Source: Semisulcospira habei (taxonomy: Eukaryota > Mollusca > Gastropoda > Semisulcospiridae). From it: a stretch of DNA of 64,000 nucleotides. The stretch spans positions 181,953,250-182,017,249 of the forward strand of contig BTPG01000001.1 of assembly GCA_036245525.1 (NCBI GenBank), read 5' to 3'. Under the pieces are notes generated by a model that was given only the letters and a program-made list of their open reading frames with translations, searched no databases and was not told the DNA's origin. Made by a program: the position numbers and the translations under genes. Numbering within the stretch: the first letter of the stretch is position 1; every line of letters starts with the position of its first letter. Shown in pieces: positions 22,112-32,227 of this stretch.

Positions 22112-22589
22112 CTAAAAGTAGAGATAATCACAAGCAGATAAATAAAGAAACACAAACAATGAAGCAAACATGCAAAAGAAACAAACATAAAAAACAACCA
22201 AAGAAAGTAATCAATAAATAAAATAAACAATAATATAAAAATGAAACAAACTGATCAATAAACAAAAAAAAAAACAAAGAAAGAAAGGAGCAAACAAATA
22301 AAACTGAACTAACAACACAAACTGGCCAGAAAACCAAGTAATCCATCTTTCAATCAATGACTGACTGATTGCCTCACTCACTCAATAGTATATATATGTA
22401 TTCCTCACACCCTTGATTCCCATGCACCCATAAAGCCCCTGGGTAGTGGTGGAAGTCTGACAGGAAATAACCAACAAACAAAGAAGCACAGCATGTACTG
22501 TGTAGATTTTGTGTGTATAATGTCAGTCATACAATGTGGAGGTATGCAGCAAGTACTGTCAGACATGGGAATTAGAAAAGTGAAAAAAG

Positions 22590-22625
22590 TCTGAAACTAG
22601 GGGGGTCCGGGGGCATGCCCCCCGG
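22590..22625. repeat. GC-rich hairpin GGGGGTCCGGGGGCATGCCC
   Basis: A self-complementary run (GGGGGCATGCCCCC with flanks) lies in a 400-bp segment that otherwise shows no gene. It is of the kind often found as dispersed hairpins in invertebrate genomes. Confidence 0.5.
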
Positions 22626-22954
22626 GAAATGTTAAAACCTAGATTAAAATCTGTGCAATCTGGCGCGTTCTGGAGGCGTTTCCAAAGAAGCGAAGTGAGC
22701 ATGAAAAGAGTGCGTTCAGTGTTGTATTGCCCGCTTGCACGGTAAAGTAACGACTGCGTTACAGCCACAATAGGTGACGCGTAACTCTAGCGGGTGGCAT
22801 ATCACTTGAATGAATGCCTTGCAGTGTAAAATGACCGGTCCTCAGTTACTTTTTGCACCCCAATTTTTTTTTTTCGGTGGGCAATTTCTTTTTTCGGTGC
22901 TTAGCAATATCATTTCGGCGGAAATTTGCCTTTAGGCGGACAATTCCCATGCTT

Positions 22955-23220
22955 GACTGTGTGGATTCTGTGTGTATTTAACATCAGCGATCCAGTGTGG
23001 AGGGCGGTACACAGCACATACTGTGTGGATTTTGTGTGTATGTCAGTGTGGAAGTACACAATATATTGTGTGGATTTTGTGTGTATAATGTCAGTGATCC
23101 AGTGTGGAGGGCGGTACACAGCACATACTGTGTGGATTTTGTGTGTATAATGTCAGTGCAGAAGTACACAGGACATAGGTGTGTATAATGTCAGGGATCC
23201 AGTGTGGAGGTACACAGATA
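22955..23220. repeat. Diverged satellite of about 58 bp, left of the DIRS element
   Basis: The units contain TGTGTGGATTTTGTGTGTAT, AATGTCAGTGATCCAGTGTG and GAGGTACACAGCA. An isolated unit lies at 22,488-22,560 and the same satellite resumes at 29,855. Confidence 0.85.
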
Positions 23221-23456
23221 AGATAAGATAAGGTAAGATAAACGTTATGGCCAGATGCATAAACATTAGGAATTTGTTGCGGCGTAACTGACGAGCGTCC
23301 ATGTTAAGATCAACACATGAAACATACAATCACAATCAAGCAGACTCAAAAATACCAAACCACGCATATGTATAGCAGTTATTGTACTAAGTATGCACAC
23401 ACATCTAAGTAAGTAAAAATTCATTTTTCTCTAAAAGGTATTTTTTCGAAAAATAC

Positions 23457-23640
23457 TTACTGATGACATGACTACATGGAAGTGTCTACTACTGGGCTCA
23501 ATTTTAGCCTACAGTCACCCGTTGTGTGCCCACACAACCCGAGAGGCACTCGGGGAACCCACAGAGGGGCCGAGAGTTATCTCCCCATACCTGCCTTACC
23601 GGATCCGGTCACAAGACCAACCAGTCTGATACTTCGCTCG
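23457..23640. repeat. DIRS left inverted terminal repeat
   Basis: About 184 bp from GATGACATGACTACATGGAA to AGTCTGATACTTCGCTCG are the inverse of 29,321-29,503, with a few mismatches and small indels. Confidence 0.9.
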
Positions 23641-23676
23641 AAAGCAGCAAGCGGGGCAGGTGGGAGGGTCCTCCGA

Positions 23677-23773
23677 GTCATGTCATCGGTAAGTATTTTT
23701 CGAAAAAATACCTTTTAGAGAAAAATGAATTTGTTTCCTCAAAAACATTACCGATGACATGACTACATGGAAG
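23677..23773. repeat. DIRS internal complementary region
   Basis: Positions 23,677-23,730 are the reverse complement of the left terminus (through ACCTTTTAGAGAAAAATGAA). Positions 23,731-23,773 are the reverse complement of the right terminus (TTTCCTCAAAAACATTACCG). The junction near 23,730/23,731 therefore records the two element ends side by side, as in a circular intermediate. Confidence 0.88.
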
Positions 23774-23872
23774 AATTGCGATGAGGAGGAGGGTGCCGCG
23801 TAACAACTCCCTAGGAGAAACAGTGCCGTCCTCCCCGTCGCACACTCCCAACAATTTTAGCGAAGTGCCTAC

Positions 23873-25396
23873 CTACGGCGCCGGTGGCGCTGGGAGGGAG
23901 TGTTGCGCCGCGGCGATGTCCCCCACAAGTGCGAGATTCTCTCGCTGGCCAGCCAGGTCCCGGAGGTAGAAGCGGGCGAATACAGATTCAGTCTTCCAGC
24001 CCACAGCTGCCACGATGTCTTTGACAGCGCAGTTTCGATCAAACGCGACGCTCGTGGCCATGGCTCGTACCTCGTGTGCGCGAATGTGCAGCCTCTTTGC
24101 TCCCTGTGGAGAGATATCCTGATAGGCGGAGCGTATGACCCAGCGGAGCCAGGAAGAGATCGTCTGGGCTGTAATGTTGTGCCTGCTGGGTCTCAGAGGT
24201 AGGAAGAGACGCGAACGTCCCCTGCGGAAGGCCTTAGATCGCCGCAGATAAATCTTAAGGGCGCGCACGGGATCCTGTTGCTGGCTCTCCTGGGACCACG
24301 GTCGGTCTCTTAGCGGCCTTATGGTGATAATCTGAGGCGCGGTTAGAGGAGACCTGTTCTTGGCAAGGAAGGCCGGGTCCGTAAGCAGTTGGACGGACCC
24401 GTCTGTTCGGAACTGCAAGCAGGAAGGGCTTGCCGAAAGCGCGTGTGGCTCGCTCACACGCGAGGCGGTAGCAAGTGCCAGCAGGAAGCATGTCTTGCGG
24501 GTCAAGTCTGCGAACTGGGCCAAAGGTAAGGGTTCGAAGCGGGCGGAATTCAACCACGTGAGCACCCAGGGTAGGTCCCAGCGAGGAATAAGCGAGCGGA
24601 GAGTAGGGCGCTGGATGCCGAAGTGTCCCATAAGGTCGGCTAGTTCTTTGCAAGCGCCCGGGTCTGGTCGTCCAAGGTGACGATAAGTGTCTGCGATCAT
24701 GGACAGGTATCCCCGCACCGTGATGGAGGCTAAGCCTTGGTCTCGGAAGAGCCAGAGAAAGAAGTCCGCCAGCTGAGGATTAGTCAGTTCCGTGGGCGCA
24801 AGGCCCTGGTCGGCGCACCAGGAACACAGGACTCGCCACTTTCCCTCGTAGACTCTAATGGTCAAAGGTCTGCGGGCCGCAGCGATCGCCTCCACTGCTG
24901 CACCCGAGTAGCCTCTAGCTCTGAGGGCTTGCCGCACAACCTCCAGGCGTGAAGGAGGAGCCGCTCCTGGCAGGGGTGGAACAGCAGCTGTCGCGGTTGC
25001 TTGAGCATGGTGCGCGGGTGGGAAGCAGCAGGGGCGGGTCCGTGGCGAGGCTGAGCAGGTCGGTGGTCCAGGAGCGGTTCCAGGCGAATGGTGCGACCAA
25101 CAGGAGGATCGCCGAACTGCCCCGAAGTTTGAGAAGGACTTTGGGTATGAGGACCGTGGGGGGGTTAAGCGTAGGCCACAAGGCCGTCCCAGGGAATGGA
25201 GAGTGCATCGACAGCCCAAGCAAGGGGGTTGGGAATCGGGGAGACAAAGAGGGGAAGCTGGTGGTTCCACCTTGTGGCGAACAAGTCGATCTGGGGAGTC
25301 TCCCACCTGGCGCAGATCATCCGAAAGATGTCCTGCCGAAGGGTCCATTCGTGTGTAAGAGCTGGCCACGGCGCAACAGAGAGTCGGCCAAGACAT
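23873..25396 (-). CDS. DIRS tyrosine recombinase
   Basis: The frame is open for 507 codons. The recombinase occupies roughly residues 150-490. A helical N-terminal SAM-like core-binding part (TIRVYEGKWRVLCSWC onward) precedes the catalytic domain. In the catalytic domain the first Arg is in ATASRVSEP, the His-x-x-Arg pair in RAHEVRAMATS and the nucleophile Tyr in FARFYLRDL. All catalytic positions I can identify are present. The first 150 residues are an out-of-frame overlap with the RNase H end and probably not translated as such. It would insert the circular cDNA into the genome. Confidence 0.85.
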   Translation of the reverse strand: MSWPTLCCAVASSYTRMDPSAGHLSDDLRQVGDSPDRLVRHKVEPPASPLCLPDSQPPCLGCRCTLHSLGRPCGLRLTPPRSSYPKSFSNFGAVRRSSCWSHHSPGTAPGPPTCSASPRTRPCCFPPAHHAQATATAAVPPLPGAAPPSRLEVVRQALRARGYSGAAVEAIAAARRPLTIRVYEGKWRVLCSWCADQGLAPTELTNPQLADFFLWLFRDQGLASITVRGYLSMIADTYRHLGRPDPGACKELADLMGHFGIQRPTLRSLIPRWDLPWVLTWLNSARFEPLPLAQFADLTRKTCFLLALATASRVSEPHALSASPSCLQFRTDGSVQLLTDPAFLAKNRSPLTAPQIITIRPLRDRPWSQESQQQDPVRALKIYLRRSKAFRRGRSRLFLPLRPSRHNITAQTISSWLRWVIRSAYQDISPQGAKRLHIRAHEVRAMATSVAFDRNCAVKDIVAAVGWKTESVFARFYLRDLAGQRENLALVGDIAAAQHSLPAPPAP

Positions 25397-25881
25397 TCAG
25401 GTGTCCGGGAATGTGTCGGGCTCGAATGGTACACAACGCATCATCCGGTAGACGAGCATACACAGGTCTGGGGAGTGTGTGCCACCTTGTTTCTGGATGT
25501 AAGCGACCACCATGGTGTTGTCCGAGAGAACGAGAAGCTCCTGGTGTCTGAGGAGATCCTCCCAGACCTGAAGGGCTTGCCAAACGGCCTGCATCTCCAA
25601 CCAATTGATGTGGGTGTGCGCTAAGTCCGAGGTTCAGGGGCCCGATGTCGAGAGGAACCGAGGAAGGAGATGAGCGCCCCACCCAGTGAGGCTGGCATCG
25701 ACACACAGAGAGGTCTGGGAGAGGCCAGGGGAACTCCCGACGCTAGCCACGCGGGGTCGGTCCACCGACGGAGGTGTGGACGCAGCATCTGGGACACCGG
25801 AACCGAAGTCGTTAAGTCTCCGGAAGACGGGCGCCAATGGAGTAGAAGATGCAGTTGAATCAGCCGGGAGTAGAGACGCCC
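25165..25881 (-). pseudogene. DIRS RNase H region, frameshifted
   Basis: RNase H pieces lie in several frames. LCVDASLTGWGAHLLP holds the first catalytic Asp, HINWLEMQAVW and LVLSDNTMVVAYIQKQGG hold the middle motifs, and RHIPGHLNVLADSLLR holds the last. A conserved downstream stretch (PQIDLFATRWNHQLP) follows in yet another frame. At least three frame changes separate them, so no single protein can be read. Confidence 0.8.
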
Positions 25882-26383
25882 TAGGGGGATAAGATCCGTT
25901 CAACAAACCCAGCAACTGAAGCCAGACTCTGGCGGGGGCTGCATCCTCCCGAGCTAACTGGCCGGCTAGATTCGCAATCTTCTGGATCCGGGGCGCCGGA
26001 AGGCGTACCGTGTTGAGGTCGGTAGCAAATTCCATGCCCAGGTGCACAAACCGGCGGGAGGGAGTGAGATCCGACTTGCCCTCGTTTACTAGGAAGCCCA
26101 AGTGTGCCAGGAGGTGCAGTAGGGCATCCCTGTCCGTGGCGAGCACGGTCTCCGATTGGTTGCGCAGGAGGAGATCGTCGAGGTAGTTCGACGTCGGACT
26201 GGAGGAGGACTGTCGGGCTTTGGTGACTACGGCGTCCATCAGCCGGGTGAAGACCCAGGGGCTGAGGTTGAGTCCGAACGGCAGCGCCCGGAACTGGTAA
26301 ATGACGCCGTCGATCGCAAACCTGAGAAACTTCCTGGAGGCCTGGTGCATCGGGACATGCAGGTACCCATCGGTCCAGGCTGA
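25634..26383 (-). pseudogene. DIRS reverse transcriptase, C-terminal part
   Basis: This frame holds RT motifs B-E: FRALPFGLNLSPWVFTRL, the catalytic YLDDLLL, and HLGFLVNEGKS. It is out of frame with the N-terminal RT part by a small indel near 26,380, just after AVSLD (motif A). The catalytic residues themselves are preserved. Confidence 0.85.
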
Positions 26384-28034
26384 CTGCGAAGTCTCGAGGC
26401 TGGACCGCGGCTTTCAGGGCTCTGGCAGTCTCCATCCGGAAGGAGGGGGCCGAAATAAACTTGTTCAGAGCTGAAAGATCGATGACCGGACGCCATCTCC
26501 CTCCAGGCTTCGGCACGACGAACAGGCGGCTGTAGAAGGCTGGTGAGTCGGGGACCCATACAACCTCTGTGGCGGCTTTCCTCATCAGGGAGGCTACCTC
26601 TTCCCTCAAAGCGGCGGCCTTCAGCGGGTCGCTGGGGATTTCGGTCCAGAGTGGGGAGCGACGCAAGGGAGGCGGGCTGCGAGGGTCGTCGCAAAAGAGA
26701 GCGAGCCAGTTTCCGCGGAAACAGGCTAGCCTCCCGCCGACCGGAGACCCCGAGGAGGTCGGCGGGGGCAGGGTCGGGGGGCCGTCACGCGGCCCACCCA
26801 CGACCCGGTCGCCTGGTGGGACGGGTCCAAGCGGGGGCACGGGACCTGGGGGTCTGGACCGGCCAAAGGCGGGGGCCTGCACAGGGGCCGAAGAGGGGGC
26901 CGAGGGGGCAGCGGGTCTAACAGACCGCGAGGCGCGACCCCTAGCCTGGCGGGCGGAAGGAAAGCGGCGGGGAGGAGGGGCACTGCTGGGCCAGTGGCTG
27001 GGATTGGCGGCTCTAACGGCGGACCAGGAGTCGCCGAACAGCAGGGGCCCACCCAAAGGAGCACGGCGAAGCTGCGCGCGCAGGTCCGGAGGCATCGTTC
27101 GGCAAGCGAGGAGCAGGGCGTCTCGACGCATCAGGTCGCAGTTGGCGGAGGCAGCCATAGCGTTGACCGACGAGTGGTAGGCGGCGCGGTTGGCGGTCTC
27201 CGAAAGGACCAACAAGTCCCCCAGGAGGGGAGAGATTGAAGGATGCCAGGATTCCTCCACGCGACGGACAAGGGCTTGCGTGAGGAGCTCCAAGACACCG
27301 GCGCAGGCTAAGGTGTTCCGGACCAGGGTTGCTGTCTTGTCCAGGCCCCACGGCAGGCACCGACGAAGCAGAGCCAGGCCGCCAGCTTGCGACACGGCAG
27401 AGGGGTCCAGCGTAGGCAGAGGGATGGAGAAGGCCTGGGAGTGGCCGGCATACCAATCCCGCCAAAAGGACATATCCAAGCCCGCCGGCCAGCGATGATC
27501 GTAAAAGAAGACCGGCTCCGGTGACATGGCCAGTTGCAGGTGCGACGAGAAGACGTCTCGTAGGTCCTTAAAGCCGGGCGGTTGGGGAAGAGACTTGAAC
27601 CTCTTGACCTGCCTCTCTGCATCTACGAAGGCGGCGACCTTCCTCTTCAGAGGTGGGGAGGCTGGGCAGGCGTCCACCGGCAGCGTCGCGGCCACGATCC
27701 TGGCGGCTTCGTCCAGTGCTAGGAGAGTCTCTGCCCAGGAAGAAGACGGGAGAGCCGAGGGGGCGGCATCCTCGAGGGCCGCGAGCGAGGGCAAGCGACC
27801 CTCCTCGTCCAACAGAGCCGAGACGGAGTCCTCGGGCAGCAAACTGAGCGTGTCGTCCTCCAGGGAGCGGCGAGAAGGCGAGCGAGCCACCGAGACCACG
27901 ACCGACCACAGCGAGGTCAAAGGACTGCGCTGAACCTCAGGCGAAGGCAAGGGATGCGAGGGCAGCGATGAACGTGGCGGCGAACGAGGAGGCGACCGGG
28001 AACGGCGAGGACGGGACCTCTCCAGCACGCGAGG
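26375..28034 (-). CDS. DIRS Gag C-terminal part and RT N-terminal part
   Basis: The frame is continuous from just below the TGA at 28,035-28,037 and is open on to 25,881. Real homology ends at the frameshift near 26,380. An Arg/Ser/Pro-rich start is followed by a globular Gag-like region (FFYDHRWPAGLDMSFWRDWY, WGLDKTATLVRNTL). A proline-rich linker and the RT start (FYSRLFVVPKPGGRWRPVID, then LSALNKFI) follow. Confidence 0.75.
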
Positions 28035-28808
28035 TCAAGGACTGGAACGAGTCCGGCGAACAATCGGCGAGGAGTGCCGACGAGGAGAGGAGGGCCGACG
28101 ACGGCGGTGCCGCGGCGAACGCGACGAACGGCGCGGCGAAGAGCGCAAACGCGCCCGAGGGGAAGAAGGGCGGCGATCCCGACAGGCTGAAGGATCCCCC
28201 CGACGGCGTTCGTGAGGCGAGCGGGAGCGTCCGTGTCTCGTGGAGGAACGGTGAGCGTCGGGGTCGCGGCTGCGTCGCGTAGGACGGTGCTGACGTCTCT
28301 CCTGGCCTGACTCGGTGAGCAGGGCACTATGCTGGCCTCCCGATCCTCCGGAAGGATCAGCGGGCTTGTCGTGGAGAGACCGGCGAGGAAGGCTCGTCAT
28401 CGAAGGATGGCGCATGGCAGACTGCTGCAGGCCACGCTCAGTGAGACGGGCGCTCTGCCGGCAAACAGACCCTCCGGAAGGGTCAGCGGGCATGGCAGCA
28501 GTGGCGGTCCTCTGGTCAGTCAACGAACGCGAACCCCGACGAGAGTTCCGTTCCGTGCGGGAGTGGTCGGTCAATACCGCAAGGGCGGCCGAGGTCTCAA
28601 CTGGCGCCGGACGCGCGGTAGCCGGCCGAGTACGCTCTCGGCGGTAGAAGGACCAGAGGTCCGACCAAAGCAACTCAGACCAGATCGCACAAACCTTACA
28701 CCTGCGGTCCGAGGAGCAGCCCGCACAAGGCAGGCAGACCGCATGATTGTCCGTCGGCCACTGAAAGTCGCCACACTGGGAGCACAAAAGCATTTTGGCT
28801 AAGAGCAA
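28035..28808 (-). pseudogene. DIRS Gag N-terminal part, ended by a single TGA
   Basis: The 257 residues start with a zinc-ribbon-like Cys cluster (LLCSQCGDFQW, VCLPCAGCSS, CKVC). A long Arg/Ser/Pro-rich basic region suited to nucleic-acid binding follows. The TGA at 28,035-28,037 is in the same frame as the downstream Gag-RT ORF, so one substitution separates them. Confidence 0.7.
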
Positions 28809-29320
28809 AGGGGCTCCCAGTGAAACCGTGAAAACTCTCGGAGGGCTAAAGGGCCTTTAACCGGGCTAATGAACAATGGAGTCCCAAAGGCCCACGAGAA
28901 AAACGGGCGTGAAAACGGCAAAGCCGACTGAGAGCTAATCAGGCACTAAGGCGCAAGAGGGGCCGTCCCGCGACGAGAATCGCAAGAACGGCTGCCGAAG
29001 GCGCCGGCACGTAAGACGAACACTAATGTCAAAGCTAAGAAGGAAAGCCCCAACAGGCAGCCGGCTCTCAGCCCGAGGGCCGGCTGGGGGAACTACCGCT
29101 ACCTTACCTCTGCAACGAAGGGGACGGGGGGAAGGGGCAGCCAAACCGCCGTCCAACAGCGAGCAGACAGACCCCTGAATGCAGCCCAAACGAAGCAGTG
29201 AAGAGAGAAGGCAGGGCAGGGCTAAAAGGGCGCAGAGCACACAAAGTCGGCAACGAGCGTAGGCCAGGCAGAAGACCGGTCGAGGCAGCGCGAGAGCAAG
29301 CCAGACACGTCTTCTCTGCA

Positions 29321-29503
29321 CGAGCGAAGTAGCAAGACTGGTTGGTCTTGTGACCGGATCCGGTAAGGCAGGTATGGGGAGATAACTCTCGGCCCCTCTG
29401 TGGGTTCCCCGTGTGCCTCTCAGGTTGTGTGGGCACACAACGGGTGAGTAGGCTAAAATTGAGCCCAGTAGTAGACACTTCCATGTAGTCATGTCATCGG
29501 TAA
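29321..29503. repeat. DIRS right inverted terminal repeat
   Basis: This is the inverse partner of 23,457-23,640, followed by TGTTTTTGAGGAAACAA, the unique right extremity that is mirrored in the internal complementary region. Confidence 0.9.
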
Positions 29504-29521
29504 TGTTTTTGAGGAAACAAT

Positions 29522-29850
29522 AAAATAAATCTATAGCATAATAACAATATTATGACAACAAAAACCGCCAAGTGAGCCACCGCGCAACGAAAACAGATTA
29601 GCTAAATTCATATGTATTTGTAAAGTGACTGTATATCTTGTTTAAGAAGAGGTTTAATAGAACATATGAAGAACTATAAACAACTAAGATGGGCTGTAGG
29701 TAATTCTAAAGGGACTTTGAGTCAATCTGCTGAGTTATATCATATCGCAGCCACATTAGACAGGGCCTGAACAGCCAAGCGATAAAATCCAAACAGTATG
29801 ATCCATCATGCTTTAGATCCATCAAGGCCAAAACCACTCGTTTTCAGAAG
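29522..29850. other. No recognisable feature
   Basis: AT-rich sequence between the DIRS element and the resumed satellite of about 58 bp. I see no gene or repeat. Confidence 0.5.
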
Positions 29851-29854
29851 AGCT

Positions 29855-30475
29855 TTTGTGTGTATAATGTCAGTGCGGAGGTACACAGCATGTACTGTGT
29901 GGATTTTGTGTACATGTCAGTGATCCAGTGTGGAGGTACACAGCACATACTGTGTGGATTTTGTGTATGTCAGTGAACCAGTGTGTTGGTACACAGCATG
30001 TACTGTGTGGATTTTGTGTGGATTTTGTCAGTGAACCAGTGTGAAAGTACACAGCATGCACTATTTGGATTTTGTGTGTACATCAGTGTGGAAGTACACA
30101 GCATGTACTGTGATTTTTGTGTGTGCGTATAATGTCAGTGGACCAGTGTGGAGGTACACAACATGTACTGTGTGGATTATGTGTACATGTCAGTGATCCA
30201 GTGAGAAGGTACGCAGCATGTACTGTGTGGATTTTGTGTGTATAGTGTCAGTGTAAAGATACACAGCATTAATTCTTGTGAGTGTAATGTCAGTGATTTT
30301 GCTGGGTGTGCGGTCAAGCGTGAAGGTACACAGAATTAACTGTATGGATTTACTATAATGTCAGTGACTTAATGGGTGTGCGGTCAAGCTTGAAGATACA
30401 CAACATTGTCTGGATTTTGAGTGTAATATCAGTGACTTACTGGGTGTGCGGTCAAGCGTGGAGGTACACAGCATG
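29855..30475. repeat. Diverged satellite of about 58 bp, right of the DIRS element
   Basis: It is the same family as 22,955-23,220 (CACAGCATGTACTGTGTGGA, TTTTGTGTGTATAATGTCAG), about ten units, increasingly diverged to the right. Confidence 0.85.
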
Positions 30476-30539
30476 TGTTGTGTGTTCCTGGCAAAGTCCA
30501 CTCCCAGATCATAACAAACCTGCATTGTCTTGTCTGGAC

Positions 30540-30735
30540 GACACCCCCCTGTTTGTTCCTGTAAGGTAAACACAAGGTAAAACCAACAATCCACCCTGTT
30601 TGCTCCTGTAAGATAAACACAAGTTAAAACAACAATCCACCCTGTTTGATAGTGTAAGGAAAACACAAAGTAAAACCAATAATCCACCCTGTTTGATCCT
30701 GAAAGGTAAACACAAGGTAAAACCAACAAACCAGC
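30540..30735. repeat. Repeats of about 54 bp (CCACCCTGTTTGATCCTG)
   Basis: Four units contain GGTAAACACAAGGTAAAACC and AACAATCCACCCTGTTTG. Confidence 0.8.
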
Positions 30736-30744
30736 TGGCAAAAA

Positions 30745-31290
30745 GGTTTCTACCACCCCCCCCCCCCCCCCCCCCCCCTGCAACCCCTTTTCACTTGGGA
30801 TGACATTAGATGCATTCTGCATTCGGCCCCTAACACCCCCTCCCCTCCCCCCCCCCCCCTCACCATTGTTTTCGTTTTCACTTGGGATACCATCAGGTAC
30901 AGCTGGTCCCTAACCCCCCCCCCCCACCCCCCCCCCCCCCCCCCGCCCCACTTCGGGTGTCATCAGGTGCATCCGGCCCCTAACCCCTTGCCCCCTTTCA
31001 CTTGGGATGACATTAGATGCATTCTGCATTCGGCCCCTAACACCCCCTCCCCCCCCCACCTGTTTTCGTTTTCACTTGGATACCATCAGGTACAGCTGGT
31101 TGCTAACTCCCCCCCCCCCCCCCCCCCCCCCCGGCTTCGGGTGTCATCAGGTGCATCTGGCCCCTAACCCCTTGCCCCCACCCCCACCCCCTTTCACTTG
31201 GCATGACATCAGGTGCATTCACCCCTAACCCCCCCCCCCCCTCCTTCCTCCTGTGACTTGGCAATTACCCCCCCCCCCTCCTTTCCCCCA
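30745..31290. repeat. C-rich repeats with long poly-C tracts
   Basis: About five units of 90-120 bp share TTTCACTTGGGATGACATTA or CACTTGGGATACCATCAGG and GGCCCCTAACCCC. They are separated by C-runs of 10-24 bases. Confidence 0.85.
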
Positions 31291-31416
31291 GCAGGTGGCA
31301 GCTGGCCACTAACTCTGCCAGATGTGGCCCAAGGACATTTTGCTCATTGCACGGGAATAAGCAGTTCCAGTGAACCGCAATACTGTCTCCAGCGCGCCCT
31401 GTCTTATCTATTCTTT

Positions 31417-31500
31417 ATAACTGTCTGTAGCAGTTTTTGTTTTGATGATTGCTGCAGGAATAATCAGGACAAAAACTGCTACCAACAGCCAAAGGTTTAA
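31417..31500. mobile_element. TTAA hairpin family 3, good copy
   Basis: Strong inverted repeat: CTGTCTGTAGCAGTTTTTGT pairs with ACAAAAACTGCTACCAACAG, centred near GCTGCAGGAA. The right end is the TTAA (31,497-31,500) that also starts the next MITE. Confidence 0.7.
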
Positions 31501-31720
31501 CCCATATCATACTGAGGCTAAAAGCTTCAAATTTGTACACTGCCATATGCAAGGTACATAATAGTACTTACAGAAACGGATATAGACCAATGGCTTTAGT
31601 TCAAGGATGGTGCCAGAATAGCTTGGCGCCTAGAGGCGCCAAGCTATTCTGGCACTACCTTTGAACTATTTTAATAAAACGTATCTTACACACTGGTGTA
31701 TTCCGAATGATAAGGGTTAA
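31497..31720. mobile_element. TTAA MITE family 2, best-preserved copy
   Basis: TTAA lies at both ends. The left end is CCCATATCATACTGAGGC, the right end TGGTGTATTCCGAATGATAA plus GGG, and the core AGCTTGGCGCCTAGAGGCGC is near-perfectly palindromic. Confidence 0.8.
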
Positions 31721-31864
31721 CACATTTATCTGGCTTCATTTGCAACAAATGTTGATCCAAAAACCTGTTGCTTATCATATGGTGGTGGCTTTTTACCAAC
31801 AACCCAATGCTGGCCCAACAATCTATTCACAAACCAGATAGGTGAGGCTAGCGCTGGCAGAAAT

Positions 31865-32104
31865 GTATACAAACCAAGGGGAATCACAGCGCTGGACAGA
31901 CAAACAGTTAGATCCCCTGCCCCCGCCTATCAGGCACCCAATCGCCAGCCCACAGAGAAATATGCAGGTATAGAACAAGAAATGATCGTCTTGTTCTACA
32001 CCTGCGTATTTCTCTGTGGGCTGGCGATTGGGTGCCTGATAGGCGGGGGCAGGGGATCTAACTGTTTGTCTGTCCAGCGCTGTGATTCCCCTTGGTCTGT
32101 ATAC
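31865..32104. repeat. 240-bp near-perfect palindrome
   Basis: Arms of about 115 bp begin GTATACAAACCAAGGGGAAT and end ATTCCCCTTGGTCTGTATAC, with a loop of about 10 bp around AATGATCGT. Only a few mismatches separate the arms. It lies between copies of a CCCAACAATCTATT-containing repeat. Confidence 0.9.
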
Positions 32105-32227
32105 AACAATCTATTGCCTATCATATTGTTGGCTTTTTACCAACAACCTGATGTTGGCGCAACAATCTATTGCTTATAATTATCATACTGTTGGCTTTCT
32201 ACCAACAACCCAATGCTGGCCCAACAA

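Larger units (their letters stand above)
23417..29521 (-). mobile_element. DIRS-type tyrosine-recombinase retrotransposon
   Basis: This 6.1-kb GC-rich element is read on the minus strand in the order Gag-like, RT/RNase H, tyrosine recombinase. It has inverted termini (23,457-23,640 and 29,321-29,503) and an internal complementary region (23,677-23,773) that joins the complements of its two extreme ends. This is the DIRS hallmark used to circularise the cDNA. DIRS elements integrate with a tyrosine recombinase and so leave no long target duplication, and none is seen. The coding regions carry one in-frame stop and several frameshifts, so the copy is probably non-autonomous now. Confidence 0.92.

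Noticed and set aside
23476..28802. Many plus-strand ORFs over the DIRS element (up to 203 codons)
   Set aside because: The region is GC-rich and these lie antisense to recognisable RT, RNase H and recombinase motifs.
30429..30822. Minus-strand ORFs including MQVCYDLGVDFARN as a possible missing host exon
   Set aside because: The frame lies at the edge of a repeat of about 54 bp and the putative splice sites are part of that repeat.
31320..31410. Minus-strand exon candidate (ALETVLRFTGTAYSRAM)
   Set aside because: An acceptor-like AG is present but no donor of the required phase follows.
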